Below are positions 26,638 through 35,014 of a stretch of 64,000 nt of DNA, piece after piece (the stretch's first letter is position 1; each line of letters starts with the position of its first letter). The notes under the pieces are model-generated. The model made no database searches. It was not told where the DNA came from and saw nothing but the letters and a program-made list of their open reading frames with translations. The stretch comes from Streptomyces sp. HNM0574 (GTDB lineage Bacteria; Actinomycetota; Actinomycetes; Streptomycetales; Streptomycetaceae): the NCBI RefSeq assembly GCF_012726235.1, contig NZ_JAASAH010000001.1, positions 372,001 to 436,000 on the forward strand, given 5' to 3'. The position numbers and the translations under genes were made by a program.

Positions 26638-27439
26638 GCCGCCTATGGACAAGCCGCCCAATGACCCCTCAGCCGTCGGCTCCTCGGCCCAGGGGTCGTC
26701 GACGGAGCCGCTCATCGAACTGCGCGGCGTCAACAAGCACTACGGCAAACTGCACGTGCTGCGGGACATCGATCTGACCGTCGGACGCGGTGAAGTCGTC
26801 GTCGTCATCGGCCCGTCGGGCTCCGGCAAGTCGACGCTGTGCCGGACCATCAACCGGCTGGAGACGATCGAGTCCGGCACCATCGTCGTCGCCGGGCAGC
26901 CGCTGCCCGAGGAGGGGAAGGCGCTCGCCAGGCTGCGGTCCGAAGTGGGCATGGTCTTCCAGTCGTTCAACCTCTTCGCGCACAAGACCGTGCTCGCGAA
27001 CGTGATGCTCGCGCCGCTCAAGGTCCGCCGGAAGCGCAAGGACGAGGCCGAGCGCCGCGCCCGCGAACTCCTCGAACGCGTCGGCCTCGCCTCGCAGGCC
27101 GAGAAGTACCCGGCGCAGCTCTCCGGCGGCCAGCAGCAGCGCGTCGCCATCGCCCGCGCGCTGGCGATGGACCCGCAGGCGCTGCTGTTCGACGAGCCGA
27201 CCTCGGCCCTCGACCCCGAGATGATCAGCGAGGTGCTGGAGGTCATGCAGCAGCTCGCCCGTGAGGGCATGACGATGGTCGTCGTCACCCACGAGATGGG
27301 CTTCGCCCGGTCCGCCGCGAACCGTGTGGTGTTCATGGCCGACGGCCAGGTCGTCGAGGACCGCGTCCCGGAGGAGTTCTTCACCGCGCCGTCGAGCGCG
27401 CGGGCCAAGGACTTCCTGTCCAAGATCCTCAAGCACTGA
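26630..27439 (+). CDS. gluA: Glutamate-type ABC transporter ATP-binding protein
   Basis: A 269-residue polar-amino-acid ABC ATPase. After a 25-residue variable N-terminus it has Walker A GPSGSGKST (about residues 62-70), VFQSFNLFAHKTVLANV typical of glutamine/glutamate importers, the signature LSGGQQQR, Walker B LLFDEPTSALD, and VVTHEMGFAR. The gene order ATPase-binding protein-permease-permease equals gluABCD of corynebacteria and streptomycetes. The ATG at 26630 overlaps a palindrome; an ATG at 26645 is a possible alternative start. Confidence 0.9.
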   Translation: METPPMDKPPNDPSAVGSSAQGSSTEPLIELRGVNKHYGKLHVLRDIDLTVGRGEVVVVIGPSGSGKSTLCRTINRLETIESGTIVVAGQPLPEEGKALARLRSEVGMVFQSFNLFAHKTVLANVMLAPLKVRRKRKDEAERRARELLERVGLASQAEKYPAQLSGGQQQRVAIARALAMDPQALLFDEPTSALDPEMISEVLEVMQQLAREGMTMVVVTHEMGFARSAANRVVFMADGQVVEDRVPEEFFTAPSSARAKDFLSKILKH

Positions 27440-27450
27440 GAGGGCGAACC

Positions 27451-28383
27451 GTGCGAACCCGCCGTACAGTTGCGCGCCCCGCCCGCCACGCAGCCCTTCT
27501 GCTGTGCGTGCTGGCGCTGCTCGCCGCGGGCTGCGGCAGGGCGGGCAGTCCGCCCGTCCGCGGCCCGCAGCCGAAGGAGGAACCCCGCTACGTCGTCGAC
27601 CGGGACTTCCGGCTGCCCGGGTCGCCGACCTGGGAGCGCGCGAAGAAGCGCGGCCACCTCGTCATCGGCTCCAAGGAGGACCAGCCGGGCCTGGGCGAGA
27701 TGGACCCGGCCACCGGCGAGTACTCCGGATTCGACGTCGAGATCGCGAAGATGCTCGCCGCCTCGCTCGGCTTCGACCCCGAACGGGACGTCACGTTCAA
27801 GGCGATCGCCTCCGCCAACCGCGAGACGGCGCTGCAGAACGGCCAGATCGACTACTACGTCGGCACCTACACCATCAACGACGGCCGCAAGAAGCTCGTC
27901 GGCTTCGCCGGCCCGTACTACATCGCGGGCCAGAAGCTGCTGGTGCGCGCCGACGAGAAGCGGCTCAAGGGGCCCGGCTCGATGGCGGGCCGGAAGATCT
28001 GCTCGGCCGTCGGCTCCACTCCTCTGCAGCGCATCCAGGCCGACTACCCCAAGGCCGTCTCCGTCGCCTACGACAGCTACGCGATCTGCGTCGACAACCT
28101 GCTCAACAAGCAGGTGGACGCCGTCACCACCGACGACACCATCCTGCTCGGCTACGCCTCGAAGCTGCCCGACGAACTGAAGGTCGTCGGCAAGGCGTTC
28201 TCCGAGGAGCCGTACGGCATCGGCGTGCCCAGGAGCGACCGGAAGCTCGCCGAGGCGCTCGACACCGCCCTGACCGCGCGGGAGCGGAACGGCGACTGGA
28301 AGAAGGCGTACGACGCGACCCTCGCGCTCTCCGGAGAGCCCGCGCCGAAGCCGCCGCGCGTCGACCCTTCGCTGACTCGATAA
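27451..28383 (+). CDS. gluB: Glutamate ABC transporter substrate-binding lipoprotein
   Basis: A 310-residue SBP family 3 lipoprotein. The signal peptide ends in the lipobox LLAAGC at about residue 28. The mature protein matches GluB-type proteins: GSKEDQPGLG, YSGFDVEIAKMLAASLGF, a run of SANRETALQNGQIDYYVGTY, FAGPYYIAGQKLLVR, GSTPLQRIQADYP and VDAVTTDD. These motifs, seen in corynebacterial GluB, favour glutamate over other polar amino acids as ligand, but this is by similarity only. The start is GTG, 11 nt after the ATPase gene. Confidence 0.9.
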   Translation: MRTRRTVARPARHAALLLCVLALLAAGCGRAGSPPVRGPQPKEEPRYVVDRDFRLPGSPTWERAKKRGHLVIGSKEDQPGLGEMDPATGEYSGFDVEIAKMLAASLGFDPERDVTFKAIASANRETALQNGQIDYYVGTYTINDGRKKLVGFAGPYYIAGQKLLVRADEKRLKGPGSMAGRKICSAVGSTPLQRIQADYPKAVSVAYDSYAICVDNLLNKQVDAVTTDDTILLGYASKLPDELKVVGKAFSEEPYGIGVPRSDRKLAEALDTALTARERNGDWKKAYDATLALSGEPAPKPPRVDPSLTR

Positions 28384-28399
28384 GGAGGGCAGCCGGCAC

Positions 28400-29044
28400 A
28401 TGAACGTACTCACCGAGAACTTCTCGCTCTACGGGGAGGGCTTCCTCGGCACGATCAGGCTGACGGTCTACGCCTCGGTCCTCGCCCTCGTCGTGGGCGT
28501 CGTCATGGCGGGCTTCCGCGTCGCCCCCGTGCGTGCGCTGCGCGCCATCGGCACCGGCTGGGTGACCGTGCTCCGCAACACCCCGCTCACCCTGCTGTTC
28601 TTCGCGATGCTGCTGGGCCTGCCGCGCTTCGGAGTGGCGCTCTCCTTCGAGGTGTTCGCCGTGCTCGCGCTCGGCTGCTACACCTCCGCCTTCATCTGCG
28701 AGGCGGTGCGCTCCGGCATCAACACGGTGCCGCTCGGGCAGGGCGAGGCGTCCCGCAGTCTCGGCATGACCTTCGGGCAGACCCTCGGCACGGTGATCCT
28801 GCCGCAGGCGTTCCGCACCGTCATCCCGCCCATCGGCTCGACGCTGATCGCGCTCGCCAAGAACTCGGCGATCGCCGGCTCGTTCAGCGTCGTCGAGCTG
28901 CTCAGCACCTACAAGACACTCAACGAGAACGGCTACAGCGTGATCTGGAGCTTCATCTGGATCGCGCTCGGCTACCTGATCCTGACCCTCGCCATCAGCG
29001 CGCTGTTCCATCTCATGGAGAAGCGCTGGGGAGTCGCCCGATGA
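28400..29044 (+). CDS. gluC: Glutamate ABC transporter permease (first)
   Basis: A 214-residue His/Glu/Gln/Arg-type permease with about five membrane spans. The HEQRO motif is present (TVLRNTPLTLLFF early) and the EAA loop appears as GEASRSLGMTFGQTLGTVILPQAFR (about residues 115-135), which contacts the ATPase. AAGGAGG lies 11 nt upstream of the ATG. The end overlaps the next permease by ATGA. Confidence 0.92.
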   Translation: MNVLTENFSLYGEGFLGTIRLTVYASVLALVVGVVMAGFRVAPVRALRAIGTGWVTVLRNTPLTLLFFAMLLGLPRFGVALSFEVFAVLALGCYTSAFICEAVRSGINTVPLGQGEASRSLGMTFGQTLGTVILPQAFRTVIPPIGSTLIALAKNSAIAGSFSVVELLSTYKTLNENGYSVIWSFIWIALGYLILTLAISALFHLMEKRWGVAR

Positions 29045-29910
29045 CCGCGCACACGACCTCCTCGGCCCTGTACGACCTGCCGGGCCCCAAGGCCCGCGCC
29101 CGGCACCTGCTGTACGGCGTGGTCGCCACCGTGGTGCTGGCCGCGCTCGTCGGCTGGGTGATGTATCTCCTTGTCGACACGGGCCAGTTCGAGGCCGCCA
29201 AGTGGCGTCCCTTCACCTACGCCGGCATCCAGGAGCTGCTGCTCGCCGGGCTCGGCAACACCCTCAAGGCCTTCGTCTTCGCCGCCGTGCTCTCGCTCGC
29301 GCTCGGCGCGCTGCTCGCCTCCGGGCGGCTGTCCGAGCACGCGCCGGTGCGCTGGGTCTCCACGCTGCTGGTGGAGTTCTTCCGGGCCATGCCCGTGCTG
29401 GTGATGATCTTCTTCATCTTCGTCGCGCTCCAGGTGCAGCCGCTACCCGCGCTCGTCGCGGGGCTGACGCTGTACAACGGCTCGGTGCTCGCCGAGGTCT
29501 TCCGCTCCGGCGTGCACTCCGTCGAACGCGGACAGCGGGAGGCCGCGTACGGGCTGGGGCTGCGCAAGACGCAGGTGATGACGCACGTCCTGGTGCCGCA
29601 GGCGGTGCGGGCCATGATGCCCGCGATCATCAGCCAGCTCGTCGTCGCGCTGAAGGACACCTCGCTCGGATACCTGATCACCTACGAGGAGTTCCTGCAC
29701 GCGGGCAAGCTCATCGCGATCAACCTGGACTACGCGATGCCGTTCATCCCGGTCGTCATCGTCATCTCCGCGATCTACATCGGGATGTGCATGCTGCTGT
29801 CCTGGTTCGCGCAGTGGGTGGCCAGGCGGGAGCGCGGCAACGTCAAGAACAAGGCCGTCGACATCGCACCGGCCGAGGCCGGCTCCACCATGCCGGGCGC
29901 CCGCGGCTGA
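29041..29910 (+). CDS. gluD: Glutamate ABC transporter permease (second)
   Basis: A 289-residue permease of the same family and the partner of the preceding one. It has a longer N-terminal part with an extra span (LLYGVVATVVLAALVGWVMYLL) and an EAA loop (REAAYGLGLRKTQVMTHVLVPQAVR). Coupled by ATGA to the first permease and followed by a strong hairpin, so the four genes form one operon. Confidence 0.92.
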   Translation: MTAHTTSSALYDLPGPKARARHLLYGVVATVVLAALVGWVMYLLVDTGQFEAAKWRPFTYAGIQELLLAGLGNTLKAFVFAAVLSLALGALLASGRLSEHAPVRWVSTLLVEFFRAMPVLVMIFFIFVALQVQPLPALVAGLTLYNGSVLAEVFRSGVHSVERGQREAAYGLGLRKTQVMTHVLVPQAVRAMMPAIISQLVVALKDTSLGYLITYEEFLHAGKLIAINLDYAMPFIPVVIVISAIYIGMCMLLSWFAQWVARRERGNVKNKAVDIAPAEAGSTMPGARG

Positions 29911-29925
29911 CGCTCCCGGACCGGC

Positions 29926-29962
29926 ACCGGCCCTCCACCCGCACCGCGGGCGGAGGGCCGGT
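29926..29962 (+). terminator. Terminator of the glutamate transporter operon
   Basis: ACCGGCCCTCC (29926-29936) pairs with GGAGGGCCGGT (29952-29962); the 15-nt loop can form further pairs. TTCCGTTT follows. Confidence 0.8.
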
Positions 29963-29978
29963 TTCCGTTTCCGCCGGG

Positions 29979-30764
29979 TCAGGGCGCGCGGTGGCTGCCG
30001 CCCTTGCGGGCGCCGCCGTTGGGCGCGGGGGCGGCGGCGGGCGGCGGGCTCGTGGCCGCGCGGGTCACGTCGGAGACCAGCTCGACCACGTCCGGGCCGT
30101 ACGCCTGCGAGTTGACGACCTTCAGCAGCAGGCAGAACGAGCCGCTGCCGTACTTCCTGGCCAGCCGCGCGTGGTTCCTGGCCAGATAGCGGGAGGCGGC
30201 CTGGTGGGTGACCGGACGCTGCCCGCAGAAGAGGAACACCGGGCGGGTGTTGCCGTTCTGCCCCGCGGTGAGCCGGGCCAGCAGGACGTGTTCGACGCTG
30301 CCGTTCGCCATCCGGTACCGCTCGCCGCCGATCGCGAACGCGCCCCGGTCCGGGCCGGGTTCGGCGTCCGGGCCCGCGTTGATCCGTACGCCGGGCAGCA
30401 GCGAGGTCAGGTGGGCGGCCATCCGGCGGTTCGCGCCGGGGCCGCCGACGCAGAACTCCGTCCGTTCGCCGAAGCCCTGCTGCGCCGCGTCGTGCGGGAC
30501 GAGTTCGGCGTGCGCGCCGCACTCCTTCACGTGCGCGGACAGCTCCAGCAGGGCCAGGGCGTCCCCGCGCGTCACGGGCCACTCGGCCGCGCCGGTCTCG
30601 CGGCCGACGACGAACAGGCACTCCGAGTTGTCCGGCAGCCCGAAGAACCTCTGGGTGCGCCGCCGTCCGCGCCGCCACACGGCGCCGCGCACCGCCCAGC
30701 CCGCGGCGAGCGCCGCCGCGGCCACGATCAGGACGAGCACGGTCTCGCGGAGGGTGTCATTCAT
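29979..30764 (-). CDS. Membrane-anchored protein of unknown function
   Basis: A 261-residue protein with one N-terminal transmembrane helix (about residues 9-27, VLVLIVAAAALAAGWAVRG), then a basic stop-transfer stretch, and a soluble domain of about 200 residues ending in a Pro/Ala/Gly-rich tail. I do not recognise the domain. The ATG at 30764 puts the helix directly at the N-terminus. It is divergent from the gamma-glutamyltransferase gene, 141 bp apart, and converges on the glutamate transporter operon. Confidence 0.75.
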   Translation of the reverse strand: MNDTLRETVLVLIVAAAALAAGWAVRGAVWRRGRRRTQRFFGLPDNSECLFVVGRETGAAEWPVTRGDALALLELSAHVKECGAHAELVPHDAAQQGFGERTEFCVGGPGANRRMAAHLTSLLPGVRINAGPDAEPGPDRGAFAIGGERYRMANGSVEHVLLARLTAGQNGNTRPVFLFCGQRPVTHQAASRYLARNHARLARKYGSGSFCLLLKVVNSQAYGPDVVELVSDVTRAATSPPPAAAPAPNGGARKGGSHRAP

Positions 30765-30845
30765 GGGGCGGCAGCGTACAGCTGATGGAGAATCCGTGTT
30801 CGAGCGGGAGGTGAGGTGTCCGCGACATCCCGCCCCCGACGTGTA

Positions 30846-30875
30846 CTGACGTGTCCGCAACATCCGGTCTAGGCT
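30846..30875 (+). promoter_or_regulatory. Predicted promoter of gamma-glutamyltransferase gene
   Basis: CTGACG (30846-30851), an 18-bp spacer and TAGGCT (30870-30875). ACAGGAGGT, a consensus ribosome-binding site, follows just before the ATG at 30906. Confidence 0.55.
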
Positions 30876-30905
30876 GCGCTGACCTACACGCACAGGAGGT
30901 CACGG

Positions 30906-32738
30906 ATGCGGCGCGTACGACGACGCGGTGCCCGTTTCACCGCCCGCTCCCGGGCGTTGACGGCGCTGACCGCGCTCGCGGTGGCAGGCACACTCACGGC
31001 GGGGGCCGCCCCGCCGGGCGACCGGGCCCCGGCGAAGCCCCCCGAGAAGACCCCGGTGGCCACCGGTTCGGGCGGGGCCGTCTCCAGCGTCGACCCGGAC
31101 GCCTCGGCCGCGGGCATCGAGGTGCTGAAGCAGGGCGGCAACGCCGTCGACGCGGCCGTCGCCACCGCGGCGGCCCTCGGCGTCACCGAGCCGTACTCGG
31201 CGGGCATCGGGGGCGGCGGCTTCCTCGTCTCGTACGACGCGGCCAGCGGCAAGGTGCGCACCCTCGACGGCCGGGAGACCGCGCCGGCCGGCGCCGACGA
31301 GAACCTGTTCCGTGAGGACGGCGAGCCCGTCCCCTTCGACGAGGCCGTCACCTCGGGGCTGTCCACCGGTACGCCCGGCACGCCCGCGACCTGGCAGCGG
31401 GCGCTGGCCTCCTGGGGCAGCAAGCCGCTGCGCGAGGTGCTCCGGCCCGCCGAGCGGATCGCGGACGAGGGCTTCACCGTCGACGAGACGTTCCGGAAGC
31501 AGACGGCCGAGAACGCCGACCGCTTCCGCGACTTCCCCGCCAGCGCCGAACTGTTCCTCCCCGGCGGCAAGCCGCCCCGTACCGGAACCACCCTGCGGAA
31601 CCCCGATCTGGCCCGTACCTACCGCGAGTTGGGCCGGGACGGGGTCGGGGCGATGTACCGGGGCGGCATCGGCGAGGACGTGGTGCGGACCGTCCGCAAG
31701 CCGCCCGTCGACCCGGACGCCGAGCGGAAGGTGCGCCCCGGCGACCTGACCCGCGCGGACCTGCGCGGCTACGAGGCGCTGGAGCGCGAGCCCACCCGCA
31801 GCGAGTACCGGGGGCTCGACATCTACGGCATGGCGCCCTCGTCCTCCGGCGGCACCAGCGTCGCCGAGGGGCTGAACATCCTGGAGAACAGCGACGTCGG
31901 CGAGCTCGGCGAACGCGACTACCTGCACCGCTACATCGAGGCCAGCAGGCTCGCCTTCGCCGACCGCGGCCGCTGGGTCGGCGACCCGGCGCAGGAGGAC
32001 GTGCCCACCGAGGGCCTGCTCTCGCAGCGCTTCGCCGACTCGCGGGCCTGCCTCGTCGACGACGACAAGGCCCTCACCAGCCCCGTCGCGCCCGGCGACC
32101 CGAACGACCCGCAGCCCTGCGAGCCGGGTGACGCGCCCGCGCCGACCACCTACGAGGGCCGGCACACCACGCACCTGACGACCTCGGACAAGTGGGGCAA
32201 CATCGTCGCCTACACGCTCACCATCGAGCAGACCGGTGGCAGCGGCATCACCGTTCCCGGGCGCGGCTTCCTGCTCAACAACGAGCTGACGGACTTCTCC
32301 TTCGAGCCCGCCGTCGAGGGCGTCCACGACCCCAACCTGCCCGGACCGTCCAAGCGTCCGCGCTCCTCGATCTCCCCGACGCTCGTCCTGGACGACGGCC
32401 GGCCGCTGCTGGCGCTGGGCTCGCCCGGCGGCGCCACGATCATCACCACCGTCCTGCAGACCCTCACCAACCACCTGGACCGGGGCATGCCGCTCGTCGA
32501 CGCGATCGCCGCGCCCCGCGCCAGCCAGCGCAACGCCGAGGAGACCGAGGCCGAACCGGCCCTCTACGACAGCCCGTTGCGCAAGCGACTGGAGGCGATG
32601 GGGCACCGGTTCAAGGAGACCGAGGAGATCGGCGCCGCCACCGGCATCCAGCTCCTGCCGGACGGGCGCTGGCTCGCCGCGGCCGAGAGGGAGCGGCGCG
32701 GCGGCGGCTCCGCGATGGTCGTCCAGCCGGACGACTGA
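30906..32738 (+). CDS. ggt: Secreted gamma-glutamyltransferase
   Basis: A 610-residue Ntn-hydrolase precursor that cleaves gamma-glutamyl bonds of glutathione and related compounds outside the cell. It has an Arg-rich signal peptide (about residues 1-38; ALTALTALAVAGTLTAGA), the large-subunit motif LKQGGNAVDAAVATA, and the autoprocessing/catalytic Thr region HTTHLTTSDKWGN at about residues 418-430. The small subunit has GITVPGRGFLLNNELTDF and the oxyanion region GSPGGATI. Its closeness to a glutamate importer suggests extracellular release of glutamate followed by uptake, though the operons are separate. The ATG has a strong AGGAGGT ahead of it. Confidence 0.94.
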   Translation: MRRVRRRGARFTARSRALTALTALAVAGTLTAGAAPPGDRAPAKPPEKTPVATGSGGAVSSVDPDASAAGIEVLKQGGNAVDAAVATAAALGVTEPYSAGIGGGGFLVSYDAASGKVRTLDGRETAPAGADENLFREDGEPVPFDEAVTSGLSTGTPGTPATWQRALASWGSKPLREVLRPAERIADEGFTVDETFRKQTAENADRFRDFPASAELFLPGGKPPRTGTTLRNPDLARTYRELGRDGVGAMYRGGIGEDVVRTVRKPPVDPDAERKVRPGDLTRADLRGYEALEREPTRSEYRGLDIYGMAPSSSGGTSVAEGLNILENSDVGELGERDYLHRYIEASRLAFADRGRWVGDPAQEDVPTEGLLSQRFADSRACLVDDDKALTSPVAPGDPNDPQPCEPGDAPAPTTYEGRHTTHLTTSDKWGNIVAYTLTIEQTGGSGITVPGRGFLLNNELTDFSFEPAVEGVHDPNLPGPSKRPRSSISPTLVLDDGRPLLALGSPGGATIITTVLQTLTNHLDRGMPLVDAIAAPRASQRNAEETEAEPALYDSPLRKRLEAMGHRFKETEEIGAATGIQLLPDGRWLAAAERERRGGGSAMVVQPDD

Positions 32739-32768
32739 GCCCGGTCACGACCGAGCCCGGTCACGACT
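32737..32768 (+). repeat. 16-bp tandem duplication after ggt stop
   Basis: Two copies of a 16-mer beginning GAGCCCGGTCACGAC (32737-32752 and 32753-32768) differ at the last base. It starts inside the ggt stop codon and ends just before the terminator. Probably replication slippage. Confidence 0.6.
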
Positions 32769-32770
32769 GA

Positions 32771-32805
32771 GCGGTGCCCCGCGGTGCACGGCCGCGGGGC
32801 ACCGC
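32771..32805. terminator. Bidirectional terminator between ggt and cyclodeaminase-like gene
   Basis: Perfect 14-bp stem GCGGTGCCCCGCGG (32771-32784) with its complement (32792-32805) and a 7-nt loop, between convergent genes. Confidence 0.85.
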
Positions 32806-32809
32806 CGGT

Positions 32810-33766
32810 TCACGACCGGCCGGGCAGGGCTTCGTACGCGGCGGCGGCGAGGGCGAGGTCCTCCCAGGACATGCCGGTGCTCTTGAAGAAGCGTGGCCCC
32901 GTGGCCGGCAACGTCGCTTCGCCGCGCGCCAGTTCGGCCAGCCCCGTCAGCTCCTCCTCGGTCAGGACACCGGCCGCGAGGGGGAGCAGGACGTCGCCCG
33001 CCTCGCGCAGCGCCGAGGCGCGGGACTCGACGACGACCGAGGCGCGGCGCACCAGCGCGTCGTCCGTCTCCCGGGCCTCCGGCGAGTGCGAGCCGACGGC
33101 CAGCACCGTCGCGTGCCCGGCCACCCGCTCGCCCGCGAACAGCGGCACCGCCGAACTCGTGCAGCAGGCCACCAGATCGGCGCCCGCCACCGCCTCGTCG
33201 GCCGCCGCCCCGGGCGCCGCCACGGACACCGTGAGCCCCGGTCCGGTGCGCGCGGCCGCGAACTCGCGGGCGCGCCGCTGGTCCCGGCCGACGACGGTGA
33301 CGCGGCGCAGCGGGCGTACCGCGCGCAGCGCCGAGAGGTGGCTGTGCGCCTGCGGCCCCGTGCCGAACAGCACCAGTTCCGCCGCCTCCTGGGGCGCGAG
33401 CAGCTCGGCGGCGGCCGCCGAGACGGCCGCGGTGCGGACCGAGGTGAGCGCCACCCCGTCGAGCAGGGCCAGCGGGGCGAGGGTCTCCGCGTCCAGCAGC
33501 AGGTAGCCGCCCTGGATGCGGGGCAGGCCCCGGGCCGGGTTGTCCGGCGCCACCGAGGCCAGCTTGACCCCGGCGTACCGGGCCGACTGCGAGGGCATCA
33601 GCAGCAGTTCGCCGTGCGCGACCGGTACCCGCGCACGTGCCGGATCGGTCTCCGGGTCCAGGCCCTCCCGCAACGCGCGCAGGACGGCGTCCACCGCGCG
33701 TTCCATCGGAAGGGCGGCCTCGATCTCCTCGGCGCCGACGGTCATGGGCATGGCTGTGCTGGACAT
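32810..33766 (-). CDS. Ornithine cyclodeaminase/mu-crystallin family protein
   Basis: A 318-residue NAD(P)-binding protein of the OCD/mu-crystallin family. The substrate lobe has LLLMPSQSARYAGVKLASVAPDNPARGLP with the conserved Lys, and LLDGVALTSVRTAAVSAAAA with the conserved Arg. The Rossmann motif is LVLFGTGPQAHSHLSAL (about residues 132-148), and VAVGSHSPEARETDD follows. Members are ornithine cyclodeaminases, alanine dehydrogenases or ketimine reductases, and the sequence does not decide among them. It converges on ggt and is divergent from the DinB gene. Confidence 0.88.
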   Translation of the reverse strand: MSSTAMPMTVGAEEIEAALPMERAVDAVLRALREGLDPETDPARARVPVAHGELLLMPSQSARYAGVKLASVAPDNPARGLPRIQGGYLLLDAETLAPLALLDGVALTSVRTAAVSAAAAELLAPQEAAELVLFGTGPQAHSHLSALRAVRPLRRVTVVGRDQRRAREFAAARTGPGLTVSVAAPGAAADEAVAGADLVACCTSSAVPLFAGERVAGHATVLAVGSHSPEARETDDALVRRASVVVESRASALREAGDVLLPLAAGVLTEEELTGLAELARGEATLPATGPRFFKSTGMSWEDLALAAAAYEALPGRS

Positions 33767-33934
33767 GCTGCTCGCTCCCCGGGATGGACTGCGGCAGCGA
33801 CCCTACGGCACCCGGACCTGCGGGTTTCGGGCCCCCGGGGCGGTGGGGGCCGGAGGGCGCGGTGTGTCCGTCGGGGCCGGTGTCAGTGGGCGGGGCTAGG
33901 GTCCTTCCCGTCGGTCACGAGGAAGGGGACGGTC

Positions 33935-34507
33935 ATGGGCACGGAGCACGAGAGCGGCGGGGCGGGGCCGGGGGAGCGGGCCGATCTGCTGGAGATCGTG
34001 GCGGATCAGCGGACCAACTTCCGGTACACGGTGGACGGGCTGACCGACGAGCAGGCCCGCGCCCGCACGACGGTCAGCGAACTGACCCTGGGCGGCCTGG
34101 TCAAGCACCTGGCCGGTACACAGCGGATGTGGCTGGAGACGATCGCGGGGACGGCCCCCGCGCAGGTCGCCTTCGCCGACCTCGACCCGGACGCGTACCG
34201 GATGACGGAGCGGGAGACCCTCGCCGGGCTGCTCGCCGAATTCGACGCCGCGGCGGCCGAGTTCGACCGCGTGGTGCGCGAGGAACCCGACCCCGACCGG
34301 ATGCTGACGCTGCCGAGGTACCCGTGGTCGCCGCCGGAGCCCGAGCGGTGGACGGTCCGGCACGTCCTCCTGCACGTCTTCCGCGAGATCGCGCACCACA
34401 GCGGCCACGCCGACATCATCCGCGAGTCCCTCGACGGTGCCAGCACCACCCACCGCATGGCCGAGGGGACGCCGGCGGAGGGGATGTTCGAGGAAGGGGA
34501 GGGTTAG
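33935..34507 (+). CDS. DinB family protein (DUF664 type)
   Basis: A 190-residue DinB-fold four-helix protein, a superfamily that includes mycothiol- and bacillithiol-dependent enzymes. Metal-ligand histidines appear as LVKHLAGTQRMW (first His) and EIAHHSGHADIIRE (the H-x3-H pair). Mycothiol is the actinobacterial thiol, so a mycothiol-linked transferase is possible; this is inference. The ATG at 33935 follows GAGGAAGGGG, and a TAGGGT -10 box lies at 33897-33902. Confidence 0.82.
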   Translation: MGTEHESGGAGPGERADLLEIVADQRTNFRYTVDGLTDEQARARTTVSELTLGGLVKHLAGTQRMWLETIAGTAPAQVAFADLDPDAYRMTERETLAGLLAEFDAAAAEFDRVVREEPDPDRMLTLPRYPWSPPEPERWTVRHVLLHVFREIAHHSGHADIIRESLDGASTTHRMAEGTPAEGMFEEGEG

Positions 34508-34513
34508 GGCGCG

Positions 34514-34963
34514 TCACAGCTCCCGTTCGTAGCAGTGGGAGGCGGAATGGCCGGTGTAGGCACCGAAGTTGGGGATGCGGTGGTAGCCGGAGCGGGTGTA
34601 GAAGCGGACGGCGGCGTGCTGGAGCGGGCCCGTCTCCAGGCGGAGCCGGGTCCAGCCACGCGCGCGTGACCAGGACTCCAGAGCGTCGAGGAGCCGCGCG
34701 GCCGCGCCCGTGCCGCGGGCGGCGGGGACGACGTACATGCGCTTGATCTCCCCTGTGTCCGTGCCGAGTTCACGGAGCCCCGCGCAGCCCAGCGGGCTGC
34801 CGTCGTCCGCGCGGGCGAGGAAGAAGGCGGTGATGTCGGCGGCCGACGGGGGCACCCCGGGCTCGCTGTCCGGGGTGCCGTAGAGCCCGGCGATCTCCGC
34901 GCGCTGGTACGCGCGGAGCGCGGCGGCTTCCTCGTCGTCCCACTCCACCTGTGCGGTCTGCAT
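34514..34963 (-). CDS. GNAT family N-acetyltransferase
   Basis: A 149-residue acetyltransferase. The acetyl-CoA loop is RGTGAARLL-like (V-P-A-A-RGTGAAARLLDAL, about residues 79-94), preceded by IKRMYVVP, and followed by LETGPLQHAAVRFYTRSGY, the usual C-terminal motif. Small-molecule or protein substrate unknown. It converges with the DinB gene, ending 6 nt from it. Confidence 0.85.
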   Translation of the reverse strand: MQTAQVEWDDEEAAALRAYQRAEIAGLYGTPDSEPGVPPSAADITAFFLARADDGSPLGCAGLRELGTDTGEIKRMYVVPAARGTGAAARLLDALESWSRARGWTRLRLETGPLQHAAVRFYTRSGYHRIPNFGAYTGHSASHCYEREL

Positions 34964-35014
34964 GCGGGAATGGTGTCTGTGCGCTGTTTCCCGGGGGTTA
35001 CGGCGCCGGGTCGG